A stretch of DNA of 64,000 bases, from contig NZ_JAJKBJ010000005.1 in assembly GCF_023618015.1 (NCBI RefSeq), forward strand, positions 124,001 through 188,000, given 5' to 3'. A model generated the notes under the pieces. The model worked only from the letters and a program-made list of their open reading frames with translations. It ran no database searches and had not been told where the DNA came from. Positions within the stretch are counted from its first letter, which is position 1. Each line of letters starts with the position of its first letter. Of the stretch, positions 55,004-64,000 are shown one piece after another. This stretch comes from Legionella maioricensis (GTDB lineage: Bacteria; Pseudomonadota; Gammaproteobacteria; Legionellales; Legionellaceae). The position numbers and the translations under genes were made by a program.

Positions 55004-55159
55004 AAGTATGAATAAATTCTATTGCTTACTGGCTAACTAAACCGATACAATACGCTCGGATTTCGGAATCCAGAACATAATAACGAATAAACGAACAGTA
55101 AACATGGCGGGAGGTATTACTAACCTCCAATAATTAATACCTTCTTGTTTAAGGGATTT

Positions 55160-57502
55160 ATGCAAAAGCCTACTGAAATTCTTGATTTTTCGTCCTTATC
55201 ACGTGAAGAGATTGCCCAATCGCTTCGCGACCATCAATTGAGCCTTTCTGTCGATGAAGTTTTAACCATACAGAATGAATTTCTTAAAAGACCGCCCACG
55301 CTTGCTGAGTGTGTGCTTTGGTCTATTCAGGGTTCAGAACACTGTTCCTATAAAAGCAGCCGTGTTCATTTAAAACAATTCAATACCAATGGACCTCATG
55401 TAATCCTCGGTGCAAAAGAGGATGCTGGGGTTGTTGCAGTGGCTCAGGACAAGCAAGGGCACCGCTACGGGGTCATTATTAGTCATGAATCACATAATCA
55501 TCCCTCTCAAATTGTTCCCTATGAAGGCGCGGCTACAGGAGTCGGTGGTAATGTGAGGGATGTGTGTTGCATGGGCGGAGAAGTGATTGCTCTGGCTGAC
55601 AGTTTGCGTTTCGGTGATATCAATCGTTCTCATACCCATTGGATACAGGAAGGGGTTGTATCAGGCATAGCCGGTTATGGTAATCCGTTAGGGATTCCTA
55701 ACATCGCGGGCGATGTTTATTATGATGCTGCCTACAATGAAAATTGTTTGGTGACGGTAGTGACTCTGGGGATTGTCCGAGAAGATCAGATCATCCATTC
55801 CTATGCCCCTATGAATGCGGAAGATTATGTCTTCATTTTAGTTGGAAAACCTACAGACAATAGTGGTTTTGGTGGAGCCAGTTTTGCTTCGACTACTTTA
55901 GAAGAAGATTCAAAAGAAAGAAATAAAGGGGCAGTCCAAGAACCTAATGCCTTTTTGCAAAGGCATATTCTTAAAGCGAATTACGCTTTATTTAATTTAC
56001 TTAGAGAAAAACAATTAATTGATAAAGTAGGTTTCAAAGATTTAGGGGCCGGCGGGGTAGCCTGTGCCAGTATTGAATTGGCTGAAGCGGGCGGTGCTTA
56101 CGGTGCTGAAATTGATTTGGAGAAAGTCCCTACTGGAATGGCCGATCTTTTATCATCAGTCATACTCTGCTCCGAAACTCAGGAGCGTTTTATGTGGGTA
56201 GTACCACCCGATTTGGCAGATACTATCCTCGAACATTATAACCAGACTTTTGCATTACCTCAGGTTTCAGAAGGTGCACGTGCTGCTGTTATCGGTAAAA
56301 TTCGTAATGATGGATTGTACGTGGTTAATTACCAGGGAAGGGAGTTGGTTCGTGCTAAAGTGCCTGATGTAACTAAGGGGATAGTCTATAACAGACCTTT
56401 TGTATCGAAAGAAGCCGTTATTCAAGAGCCTGATTTGGCTGCGCCAACTGATTATAACAAGATCTTATTAGAGCTTTTAGGTCATGAAAACATCGCATCC
56501 AGGGCTCCAGTTTTTGAGACTTACGATAAACAAGTCCAGGGACGAACTCATATAGAAGCTGGGTGGGCCGATGCCGGTGTACTGCAGCCTTTTAACGAAG
56601 ATAAATATCCTGAGGAAATTCGTAAAACAGGTATTGCTTTATCTCTGGATCAAAATCCTCGTTATAACAAAATTGATGCTTACTGGGGGGCTGTAAATGC
56701 TGTAGTGGAGTCCGTTCGTAATATTACTGCAGTAGGCGCAGATCCTGTTGCCTTGACGGATTGCTTATGTTTTGGTAATCCAGAAAAACCGGAACAAATG
56801 GGAGAGTTCGTTGATGCAGTGAGAGGCATTGTTGATGCATGTGCTGCGATTCATCTAAAACAATATCCCGATGCCACTTTACCTGTAATTGCCGGCAATG
56901 TGTCTTTATATAACGAATCGACAAAAGGTTCCATTCCTCCCAGCCCAATGATTAGCTGTTTAGGCACCCTTCCTGATATTGATCATGCAGTTACTTTTGA
57001 TATTAAAAAAAGCGATAGTCTTCTAATCTTGGTTGGTGAAAGAAAAGATGAATGTGGAGGAAGTGTTTATTATCAATTGTTTGAGGAATTAGGCGCTCAA
57101 ATACCCAAACCTGATTTAAAGACGCTGAGTCGTGAGATCCAGTGTGTTTCTGCGGCAATTCAACAAGGGTTGATTCTGGCAGCACATGATATTTCTGAGG
57201 GTGGGGTTGCCGTAGCCTTAGCTGAAATGAGCTTTAAAAACTTCATCGGGATCACGGTAGATATAAAGGGTGATTTATCTACTGAAAAGCTTTTATTTAG
57301 TGAGTCAGGTGGTTTTATTCTTGAGGTGGATAAAGACCACGGTTCAGTTCTTGATGCATTATTCAATCAGCATCAAGTACCGTACGTGATCATTGGACGC
57401 ACTATAAACCAACCCGTTTTGCAGATAAATTCAGTTATAAATCTGCAAATCAGTAAAGCCAGATATGCATGGGAGCATGGTTTAAGAGAGAGGTTATTAT
57501 AA
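55160..57502 (+). CDS. purL: Phosphoribosylformylglycinamidine synthase, large subunit (small-type PurL)
   Basis: 780 aa from ATG 55160 behind AAGGGA; TTG 55145 is rejected. Fourth step of purine synthesis. The length is that of the PurL that works with separate PurQ and PurS, not the ~1300-aa fused enterobacterial type. Motifs: GSEHCSYKSSR, VISHESHNHPSQIVPYEGAATGVGG, GGASFASTT and FKDLGAGGVACASIE. First gene of purL-purM-purQ-purC, overlapping purM at TAATG. Confidence 0.96.
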   Translation: MQKPTEILDFSSLSREEIAQSLRDHQLSLSVDEVLTIQNEFLKRPPTLAECVLWSIQGSEHCSYKSSRVHLKQFNTNGPHVILGAKEDAGVVAVAQDKQGHRYGVIISHESHNHPSQIVPYEGAATGVGGNVRDVCCMGGEVIALADSLRFGDINRSHTHWIQEGVVSGIAGYGNPLGIPNIAGDVYYDAAYNENCLVTVVTLGIVREDQIIHSYAPMNAEDYVFILVGKPTDNSGFGGASFASTTLEEDSKERNKGAVQEPNAFLQRHILKANYALFNLLREKQLIDKVGFKDLGAGGVACASIELAEAGGAYGAEIDLEKVPTGMADLLSSVILCSETQERFMWVVPPDLADTILEHYNQTFALPQVSEGARAAVIGKIRNDGLYVVNYQGRELVRAKVPDVTKGIVYNRPFVSKEAVIQEPDLAAPTDYNKILLELLGHENIASRAPVFETYDKQVQGRTHIEAGWADAGVLQPFNEDKYPEEIRKTGIALSLDQNPRYNKIDAYWGAVNAVVESVRNITAVGADPVALTDCLCFGNPEKPEQMGEFVDAVRGIVDACAAIHLKQYPDATLPVIAGNVSLYNESTKGSIPPSPMISCLGTLPDIDHAVTFDIKKSDSLLILVGERKDECGGSVYYQLFEELGAQIPKPDLKTLSREIQCVSAAIQQGLILAAHDISEGGVAVALAEMSFKNFIGITVDIKGDLSTEKLLFSESGGFILEVDKDHGSVLDALFNQHQVPYVIIGRTINQPVLQINSVINLQISKARYAWEHGLRERLL

Positions 57503-58545
57503 TGACTACTATCAACTACAAAACTGCTGGAGTAGATATAGAAGCAGGGAATGAAGCAGTACGACGTATTAAACGTAATGTGGAAAAAACCTTTTCCCCC
57601 CAAGTGCTAACAGGAATTGGTAGTTTTGGTGCCATGTATGATTTGAAGCCGCTGATGGAACAATACAAGCATCCGGTTATGGTGCAAAGCATAGATGGTG
57701 TTGGCACTAAGATGATAGTAGCCCGAATGATGCAAAAATTTGATACTATAGGAATCGATTTGGTAAGTGCCACGACCAATGACATTATTGTTTTAGGGGC
57801 AAAGCCCTTGACCCTGTTAGATTACATTGCAACCGATCATTTAAAACCTCAGCATATTGAGGAAATTATTATCGGGATGACAAAAGCCTGTCTCGAAAAT
57901 AACATCTCTCTCGTTGGCGGCGAAACCGCTGAAATGCCAGATACTTATCTTCGAGGTGAACATGATTTAGTAGGCATTATTACCGGAGTTGTTGAAAAAG
58001 CAGATGCGATTTTAGGGAAAAATATAACTGCTGGTGATGTGGTTTTAGCTTTTCCATCTAGTGGACTACATACCAATGGATATTCATTGGCAAGAAAGTT
58101 ATTTTTTGATGTAGGTGGTTTTACTGTTGATTCAAAAATTCCCGAGTTGGAGCAGACCGTCGGTGAAGCTTTACTCGCTCCTCATATTAATTATACAAAT
58201 CCTGTTCTTCATCTACTTAATAATAAAATATCTATAAAAGGAATGGCGCACATCAGTGGCGGCGGGGTATTAGAAAATATCCCCAGAGTATTGCCTTCTC
58301 ATTGTTCTGTAGAGATTCATAAAAACAAATGTCCAGTGCTTCCTGTTTTTAATGTACTACGCTCCTTGGGGCAGTTAGATGATCAAGAAATGTACCGCAC
58401 TTTTAATATGGGTATTGGTTTGGTGATGATAGCCTCTCCCGATGCAGTTGCAGAAATGTATTCGCTACTCAAGAATTATCCAGATTTTCCTCTTTATGAA
58501 ATAGGACGGGTAGTATCGGGTAAGCCTGAAGTGAGATTATGCTAA
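57502..58545 (+). CDS. purM: Phosphoribosylformylglycinamidine cyclo-ligase (AIR synthetase)
   Basis: 347 aa from ATG 57502, sharing one base with the purL stop. Motifs: NYKTAGVDIEAGNEAVRRIK, GIGSFGAMYDL, SIDGVGTKMIVAR, LVGGETAEMP and AHISGGGVLENIPR. It closes the imidazole ring to AIR. ATP-grasp-independent PurM/PurL superfamily. Confidence 0.97.
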   Translation: MTTINYKTAGVDIEAGNEAVRRIKRNVEKTFSPQVLTGIGSFGAMYDLKPLMEQYKHPVMVQSIDGVGTKMIVARMMQKFDTIGIDLVSATTNDIIVLGAKPLTLLDYIATDHLKPQHIEEIIIGMTKACLENNISLVGGETAEMPDTYLRGEHDLVGIITGVVEKADAILGKNITAGDVVLAFPSSGLHTNGYSLARKLFFDVGGFTVDSKIPELEQTVGEALLAPHINYTNPVLHLLNNKISIKGMAHISGGGVLENIPRVLPSHCSVEIHKNKCPVLPVFNVLRSLGQLDDQEMYRTFNMGIGLVMIASPDAVAEMYSLLKNYPDFPLYEIGRVVSGKPEVRLC

Positions 58546-59804
58546 TGAAGATTGCTATTGTGCAATTCCCAGGTTCTAATTGCGAGCGTGAAACCATGCT
58601 TGCAGTTCGCCGTGCAGGAATGATTCCAGTTGAATTTCTCTGGAATGAATCGCATGCCAAATTGCGAGAAATGAATGGATACATTATTGTTGGCGGGTTT
58701 TCCTATGAAGACCGCTCCCGTGCAGGAATAATAGCCGCGCTGGATCCTGTCATGCGAGAAATTAAGGCACAGAGCGAACTAGGAAAACCGGTTTTAGGAA
58801 TATGTAATGGAGCACAAATTCTGGTTGAAACAGGATTGGTCCCTGGATTAGAAAATAACCGGTTAGGGATGGCTCTTAGTGAAAATAAACGTATAGTAGA
58901 TGGAAAAATATTAGGTACCGGCTTTTACAATAGCTGGATCCATATGTGTTCCCGTACTCAAGATAAAAATAATGCGTTTACTCGCCATATGTCTAAAGAA
59001 TCGATTCTCACCGTTCCTATAGCTCATGCTGAGGGACGTTTTGTTATGCCTGTAGCGTTAGTACAGGAAATAGAGAAAGAGGGGTTAAACGTTTTTCAAT
59101 ATTGTGATGATCAAGGCAATATAAGTGATAATTTTCCGGTGAATCCTAATGGCTCCATGCTGAATATCGCAGCTATAATGAATAAAGCGGGTAACGTCAT
59201 GGCAATGATGCCTCATCCGGAGCGTACTCCCGCAGGAGATGTGATATTCCTTTCCATGAGGGATTATATAAAGGAAGCGAAGCCATTTCAGTCATCGTTC
59301 TTATCTTATAAGCCTACAGCTGCGCCACTCACTCATTATCGTAAAGAAAAGCTCAGTCACGAACTCCTTGTCCAATTAGTTATTACTGATAATTACGCAC
59401 TTACGGTGCAAAATACTTTAAAGCAATTGGGTATCTCTGTCCGCGTCAGTCGAATGGTGCATTGGCAAATAAATTGTCATTCAGCTGCGGTTATTGATCA
59501 GATAAAACAAACAGGTGTTTTATATAACGAACGTAAAGAATATCTTGTGGATCCTCAAAGTGTATCAAATCCTTCTGTTAAGGCTTTCTTAGTCAGACCT
59601 ATAGATGATTTATTAGGACTACAAAAGAAACAGATGCTTCAGGATCATTTTTTGATTCACGATGTGGAACACATCCATCATGGTATTTTATGGATTTTTA
59701 AAAGTGAAGGCGCCAAGATTGGCGACTTAACCGATGCGATATTGAATACCAATATTATTTTTAACCCTAATGCGCATACCTGCTATGAATATGAAAACTC
59801 CTAA
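58545..59804 (+). CDS. purQ: FGAM synthase glutaminase PurQ with C-terminal PurS-like extension
   Basis: 419 aa from ATG 58545 (ATG 58539 also possible). Residues 1-~265 are the class I glutaminase: IVQFPGSNCERET, the nucleophile in LGICNGAQILVE, the His in AHAEGRF and MPHPERTP. The extra ~150 residues (LVQLVITDNYALTVQNTLKQ; VRPIDDLLGLQKKQML; LNTNIIFNPNAHTCYEYE) look like PurS/PurL-N-terminal-type ferredoxin-like folds, with NPxxxxCYEYE resembling the LLANPVIEDYxIE end of PurS. This would supply the third subunit needed by small-type PurL in a fused form. The fusion is directly visible; the PurS identity is inferred. Confidence 0.9.
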   Translation: MKIAIVQFPGSNCERETMLAVRRAGMIPVEFLWNESHAKLREMNGYIIVGGFSYEDRSRAGIIAALDPVMREIKAQSELGKPVLGICNGAQILVETGLVPGLENNRLGMALSENKRIVDGKILGTGFYNSWIHMCSRTQDKNNAFTRHMSKESILTVPIAHAEGRFVMPVALVQEIEKEGLNVFQYCDDQGNISDNFPVNPNGSMLNIAAIMNKAGNVMAMMPHPERTPAGDVIFLSMRDYIKEAKPFQSSFLSYKPTAAPLTHYRKEKLSHELLVQLVITDNYALTVQNTLKQLGISVRVSRMVHWQINCHSAAVIDQIKQTGVLYNERKEYLVDPQSVSNPSVKAFLVRPIDDLLGLQKKQMLQDHFLIHDVEHIHHGILWIFKSEGAKIGDLTDAILNTNIIFNPNAHTCYEYENS

Positions 59805-60771
59805 TCAAGATGCAATACGTACTGTACTTCCTTATTGTTTAACCGAAACAGATTTTGCTTTTGGCAAAAAATACAAAGGAAAGGTAAGAGATACCTATGA
59901 TCTGGGCGATAAATTAATCCTGGTGACTACAGACAGGCAGAGTGCTTTTGACCGACTGCTGGCTTCTGTTCCTTATAAAGGACAAGTACTGAATTTAACC
60001 TCAGTCTGGTGGTTCAATAATACTCAATCAATAGTCCCTAATCACTTGATTGCTGTGCCGGACCCTAATGTGGTTATAGCAAAAAAATGTACCGTTTTTC
60101 CTATTGAATTCGTTGTTCGCGGGTACATCTCAGGTACTACCAGCACTTCCTTATGGACCCAATATCAAAAAGGGGTACGTGATTATTGTGGTTTATCCTT
60201 TCCCGAGGGGTTAAAGAAAAATCAAAAACTGGAAGCGCCGATTTTAACTCCCACAACTAAAGAAACAGAGCATGACCGTCCTATTAGTCCCAAAGAAATC
60301 GTTTCTGAAGGCTGGATGACTCAAGCAGACTGGGATGAGGCTAGCTCCTATGCTTTGCAGCTATTTCAGCATGGAATGGACGTCGCGGCAAAACATGGTT
60401 TAATTTTAGTAGATACAAAGTATGAATTTGGGCGAGATGAAGAGGGACGTATCGTTCTTGTTGACGAAATTCATACGCCTGACTCAAGTCGTTACTGGTT
60501 ATCTAATAATTATCAGGAACGATTTGATGCGGGCAAAGAGCCAGAAAATATAGACAAAGAGTTTTTACGGTTATGGTTCGTTGATCACTGCGATCCTTAT
60601 CAGGATAAAATATTGCCTCAGGCTCCTGAGGAATTAATTGTTACTTTATCCTCACGGTATATCCAGCTCTATGAAATGATTACCAAAGAGAAATTTGTAT
60701 ATGAGAAACATCCTGGTCCCGTAAACCAAAGGATTAGGCGTAATATAGAAGCCTGGTTGCACTGTCATTAA
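59785..60771 (+). CDS. purC: SAICAR synthetase
   Basis: About 328 aa; start is uncertain among ATGs at 59770, 59785 and 59791, all inside the end of purQ. Motifs: KYKGKVRDTYDLGDKLILVT, TDRQSAFDR, EFVVRGYISGTTSTSLW and LVDEIHTPDSSRYW. Longer than the ~240-aa E. coli type and closer to the extended form found in yeast and some bacteria. It joins aspartate to CAIR. Translation is probably coupled to purQ. Confidence 0.95.
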   Translation: MNMKTPNQDAIRTVLPYCLTETDFAFGKKYKGKVRDTYDLGDKLILVTTDRQSAFDRLLASVPYKGQVLNLTSVWWFNNTQSIVPNHLIAVPDPNVVIAKKCTVFPIEFVVRGYISGTTSTSLWTQYQKGVRDYCGLSFPEGLKKNQKLEAPILTPTTKETEHDRPISPKEIVSEGWMTQADWDEASSYALQLFQHGMDVAAKHGLILVDTKYEFGRDEEGRIVLVDEIHTPDSSRYWLSNNYQERFDAGKEPENIDKEFLRLWFVDHCDPYQDKILPQAPEELIVTLSSRYIQLYEMITKEKFVYEKHPGPVNQRIRRNIEAWLHCH

Positions 60772-60837
60772 GTAAAGGAATTAGTTCTTCTCTCTGGAAG
60801 AGGACTAAATGTAATTCTCAATAACCTCGGGGAAAAA

Positions 60838-60946
60838 TAATATCCCGACTTCCTGCGGTTTGTCCGCAGGATCTAGAGCTTTAATACCAGAGTGAGATTC
60901 CTGGATCCCGGACAAGCCGTCAGACCTTGTCGGAGGAGTTTTCCTT
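60838..60946. repeat. Intergenic repeat splitting the pur operon
   Basis: CCTGCGGTTTGTCCGCAGG hairpin followed by GAGATTCCTGGATCCCGGAC and a GACAAGCC...GGAG arm, resembling other palindromic elements in the window. It fills the 237-bp gap between purC and purF, so purF may have a separate promoter, though none is obvious. Confidence 0.6.
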
Positions 60947-61008
60947 GACTTATTGAGATGTTACGACTGATTTATTTATCCGAGAGAATTTTTTCAGGGG
61001 TAAGACCT

Positions 61009-62508
61009 ATGTGCGGTATTGTTGGAATTTACAGTCATGAACCCGTTGCAGCAGAACTTTATGATAGTTTGATTCATTTACAGCATAGAGGACAAGATGC
61101 TTGTGGAATTTTGACTGGCGATGATCGGTTTTACTTTAAACATGGATTAGGTTTAGTCAGAGAGTCCATTTCTGCAGACGATATTGTGCGGCTCCGAGGT
61201 AATGTAGGAATTGCCCACGCTCGATATCCAACCGCAGGCGGTTATAGCGAAGCCGATACCCAACCCCTATGGATAGGGAGTCCTCGTGGGATTGCCCTTG
61301 CCCATAATGGTAATTTAGTTAATTATTCTGAGTTAGTTGACGACATCTGTGGTAAACAACATCGGCATTTAAATTCAACCCTTGATTCTGAGGCTTTGCT
61401 TCTGCTTTTAGCGGATAATTTAGCTAAAGGTTTCTATTCAGATGAAGATGAAGAACAGTTTTTTAATTTATTGTGCACTTCCGTGAATACTATTTATGAA
61501 CGTGCTCAAGGTTCCTATTCTGTTGTAAGCCTGGTGATTGGAAAAGGTTTAGTTGCGTTTCGGGACCCCCATGGAATTCGTCCTTTAGTTTGGGGAGAGC
61601 GAGTACGCGAAGACGGAACTAAAGATTATATTTTTGCTTCTGAAACCACTTCTTTTTATGCTTTGGGTTTTGAGCCGAAAGGTGATTTACAAGCAGGGGA
61701 AGTAGCTTATGTAAATAATAAAGGGCAGCTATACCGTAAAGTACTCACTACTAAAGAGTTTACTCCTTGTATTTTCGAATATGTGTATTTTGCCAGACCT
61801 GATGCCACACTTGATGATGTAAGTGTGTACCGATCTCGGTTACGCATGGGGCAAAATCTGGCTATAAGTTGGAAAGAAAAATATCCTGATCTATTACCCG
61901 ATGTTGTAATTCCGGCACCATCAACAGCAAATACTGCTGCATTAGCTTTCGCTAATGAGTTGGGCATACGTTATTCCGAAGGTTTATATAAAAATCCTTT
62001 TATTGGTCGAACTTTTATTATGCCCAACCAGGAGTCACGTTCCCGCCAGGTTCGCTATAAATTAACCCCGCAAAAAACTGAAATTAATAAAAAAAAGGTG
62101 TTGATTGTAGATGACAGTATTGTTCGAGGCACTACTTCACGTGAAATTGTAAAAATGGTACGAGAATTTGGAGCAAAAGAAATTTATTTTGTATCTACAT
62201 GCCCGCCGATTAAAAACCCATGTTTTTATGGTATTGATATTCCGTCTCGTAAGAAATTGATTGCTGCATATAAGACAGAGGAAGAAATTCGCCAATTTTT
62301 AGGAGTGGATAAATTATTATATCAAACCCCGAAAGACTTGGTAGAGGCTGTTACTCGTAGAGGAAAACATCATATGGGGCGCCCCTGCATGGCATGCATG
62401 GACGGTATTTATATCAGTGGCAACATTACCGAAGAAAAAATAAAGTCTTTAGAGAAAAAAAGACTGGATGAAAGTGAGATACAAACTGAGCTAGGAGAGT
62501 TATCCTGA
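61009..62508 (+). CDS. purF: Amidophosphoribosyltransferase
   Basis: 499 aa. First committed step of purine synthesis. The start must be ATG 61009 because Cys2 (MCGIVGIYSHEP) is the Ntn glutaminase nucleophile; AGGGG precedes it. Other motifs: QHRGQDACGI, GIAHARYPTAG, the PRPP loop VLIVDDSIVRGTTSREI and HMGRPCMACMDG. It overlaps purD at TGATG. Confidence 0.97.
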   Translation: MCGIVGIYSHEPVAAELYDSLIHLQHRGQDACGILTGDDRFYFKHGLGLVRESISADDIVRLRGNVGIAHARYPTAGGYSEADTQPLWIGSPRGIALAHNGNLVNYSELVDDICGKQHRHLNSTLDSEALLLLLADNLAKGFYSDEDEEQFFNLLCTSVNTIYERAQGSYSVVSLVIGKGLVAFRDPHGIRPLVWGERVREDGTKDYIFASETTSFYALGFEPKGDLQAGEVAYVNNKGQLYRKVLTTKEFTPCIFEYVYFARPDATLDDVSVYRSRLRMGQNLAISWKEKYPDLLPDVVIPAPSTANTAALAFANELGIRYSEGLYKNPFIGRTFIMPNQESRSRQVRYKLTPQKTEINKKKVLIVDDSIVRGTTSREIVKMVREFGAKEIYFVSTCPPIKNPCFYGIDIPSRKKLIAAYKTEEEIRQFLGVDKLLYQTPKDLVEAVTRRGKHHMGRPCMACMDGIYISGNITEEKIKSLEKKRLDESEIQTELGELS

Positions 62509-63824
62509 TGAATATTCTTGTTGTAGGTTCTGGTGCGCGTGAGCATGCCGTTGTACGCGCATTAAGCCTGTCGAAGCATCAGCCACAGATCTATTGTTGT
62601 GGCACATCCCATAATCCAGGGATAGAGAAAATGGCTCAGGCTTATTGGGTTGGTGATATTACGGATGTTGAACAAGTGGCTCATCAAGCCAGCCAATGGC
62701 AAATAATGATGGCTATAATTGGCCCGGAAGCGCCCTTAGAACATGGGTTGGCTGATGCTTTAGAAGCGCGTGGCATCGCAGTAATTGGCCCTAAAAAGCA
62801 ACTGGCTCAAATAGAAACAAGTAAAGCATTTGCCAGAGATTTAATGCAAAAATACGGTATATCTGGCTTACCCAAGTACAAAATATTTTCTAATCCAGTT
62901 GGAGTTATGGATTTTTTAACGGAATTAGGTCCCAATAATTATGTCGTTAAAGCAAATGGTTTAATGGCAGGAAAAGGGGTTAAGGTCGCGGGTGACCATT
63001 TGCATTCTTATCAAGAAGCTTTCGAGTATTGCACGGAAATTTTTACCCAGGGACAATCTTTGGTCATAGAGGAAAAATTAATTGGTCAGGAATTTTCTTT
63101 TATGTGTTTTTCGGATGGAAACACGCTTGTTCCTATGCCACTTATTCAAGACAATAAACGTGCTTATGTTGATGATAAGGGGCCCAATACTGGTGGAATG
63201 GGTAGCTATTCAGCTCCTGATCATAGCCTGCCTTTTTTAAACCCATCTGATGTAGAGAGTGCCTGGAATATTAATCAGTCCGTTCTTAATGCTTTAATGA
63301 CTGAAATGAATGAAAAATACATTGGGATATTATATGGTGGTTTTATCGCTACAGCTGCCGGAGTATATGTCATTGAGTTTAACGCTCGTTTTGGTGATCC
63401 TGAGTCTTTAAATGTTCTTAGTATTTTAGAGTCTGATTTTGTTGATTTATGTGTGTCCTTAACTAAAGGTAATTTGCAAGCTGATCAGGTTGTATTTTCC
63501 AAAAAAGCAACAGTGTGCAAATATGCTGTACCCGATGGTTATCCTGATCATCCAGTGCGTCAGGTAGAAATTGATATAAACAAAGTGGAGAACAAAAACT
63601 ATTTGTATTTAGCCGCAGTTAACGCAGTGGATGGGAAGTTATACGCCACAGGCTCACGAACAGCCGCTTATGTTGGCGTGGCAGACACCATTAGTGGCGC
63701 TGAGCAAATTGCAGAACAAGAGATCAGCTACGTGGAAGGCCCGTTATTTCACCGAAAGGACATTGGTACTTCTGCTTTAATTAATAAACGCATTGACGCC
63801 ATGCAAAGGCTGCGTTCATTATGA
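62508..63824 (+). CDS. purD: Phosphoribosylamine-glycine ligase (GAR synthetase)
   Basis: 438 aa ATP-grasp enzyme. Motifs: MNILVVGSGAREHA, IIGPEAPLEHGLAD, VVKANGLMAGKGV, DDKGPNTGGMGSYSAP and EFNARFGDPE. Second step of purine synthesis. Overlaps purF (1 bp) and purN (4 bp, ATGA). Confidence 0.97.
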   Translation: MNILVVGSGAREHAVVRALSLSKHQPQIYCCGTSHNPGIEKMAQAYWVGDITDVEQVAHQASQWQIMMAIIGPEAPLEHGLADALEARGIAVIGPKKQLAQIETSKAFARDLMQKYGISGLPKYKIFSNPVGVMDFLTELGPNNYVVKANGLMAGKGVKVAGDHLHSYQEAFEYCTEIFTQGQSLVIEEKLIGQEFSFMCFSDGNTLVPMPLIQDNKRAYVDDKGPNTGGMGSYSAPDHSLPFLNPSDVESAWNINQSVLNALMTEMNEKYIGILYGGFIATAAGVYVIEFNARFGDPESLNVLSILESDFVDLCVSLTKGNLQADQVVFSKKATVCKYAVPDGYPDHPVRQVEIDINKVENKNYLYLAAVNAVDGKLYATGSRTAAYVGVADTISGAEQIAEQEISYVEGPLFHRKDIGTSALINKRIDAMQRLRSL

Positions 63825-64000
63825 TTCGCTTAGGAATATTAGGATCAACTCGTGGAACTAATATGCTCACCCTTATTGAGGCAATTAATAAGGGGGCATT
63901 ATCTGCAACTATAGAAGTAGTCATTAGTAATAAATCCAATGCATTGATCCTGGAAAGAGCTCGAAACAATGGATTAAAAGCGGAGTTTCTAAATACAGGG
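63821..64000 (+). CDS. purN: Phosphoribosylglycinamide formyltransferase, N-terminal 60 residues (runs off window)
   Basis: ATG 63821 overlaps the purD stop. The frame stays open to the window end: MIRLGILGSTRGTNMLTLIE, ALSATIEVVISNKSNALIL and RARNNGLKAEFLNTG. The GSxxGTN loop and VISN strand are those of PurN, which uses 10-formyl-THF for the third step of purine synthesis. The THF-binding and catalytic Asn/His/Asp region lies beyond the window. Confidence 0.9.
   Translation, partial: MIRLGILGSTRGTNMLTLIEAINKGALSATIEVVISNKSNALILERARNNGLKAEFLNTG

Overview
The window most resembles Legionella pneumophila or a very close relative. It carries a RomA/LegAS4-type SET-domain protein, an 891-aa AcnA aconitase, a minimal ProQ/FinO protein, a CsrA-sponge small RNA behind a LetA-like site, and several genes with the look of Dot/Icm effectors, two of them behind PmrA-type boxes. 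Base composition is AT-rich and many intergenic regions hold small palindromic repeats. The species assignment comes from recognising these families from memory, not from a search.

Layout. 1-1.8 kb: start of glnD and map (minus strand). 2.2-15 kb: accessory stretch with romA, an exported protein, a YbiT-type ABC-F ATPase, a serine beta-lactamase-family protein, a stand-alone CheD-like protein, an exported protein lying between two copies of a ~230-bp repeat, an ADAL-like deaminase, a Gly/Trp/His-repeat protein, a flavoprotein, tenA under a TPP riboswitch, and a Spy/CpxP-like protein. 15.2-18.3 kb: core rpsB-tsf-pyrH-frr. 18.5-24.4 kb: minus-strand operon M20 peptidase-astA-astD-astB-SpeE-like for arginine succinyltransferase catabolism. 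24.4-35.4 kb: ankyrin protein with HepT-like HEPN motifs behind a PmrA box, CX5R phosphatase-like and coiled-coil effector candidates, malic enzyme, a membrane-anchored small GTPase, a degenerate uracil-DNA-glycosylase-like protein and ubiG. 35.5-37.2 kb: ProQ-like protein, RsmY/RsmZ-type RNA, L,D-transpeptidase. 37.6-48 kb: putA, an IS-flanked island with a PPP-fold phosphatase effector candidate behind a second PmrA box, an amino acid permease, and acnA. 48-55 kb: effector candidate, orphan fliK behind a sigma-54 promoter, exported and membrane proteins, an SDR, a short DsbD, a Cys-Gly repeat peptide and its uncharacterised neighbour. 55-64 kb: purine operon purL-M-Q(S)-C-[repeat]-F-D-N.

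Metabolically the window joins amino-acid catabolism (ast, putA, permease, malic enzyme, aconitase), which suits an organism living on host amino acids, with purine synthesis. Regulation visible in the sequence ties virulence genes to PmrA and the LetA-Rsm-CsrA switch, fliK to RpoN, and tenA to TPP.

Most novel candidates: the double-HEPN ankyrin protein (24653-27295), the CheD-like protein with an exactly spaced Thr-Cys-His triad (8089-8685), and the Cys-Gly repeat peptide locus (52456-55003).
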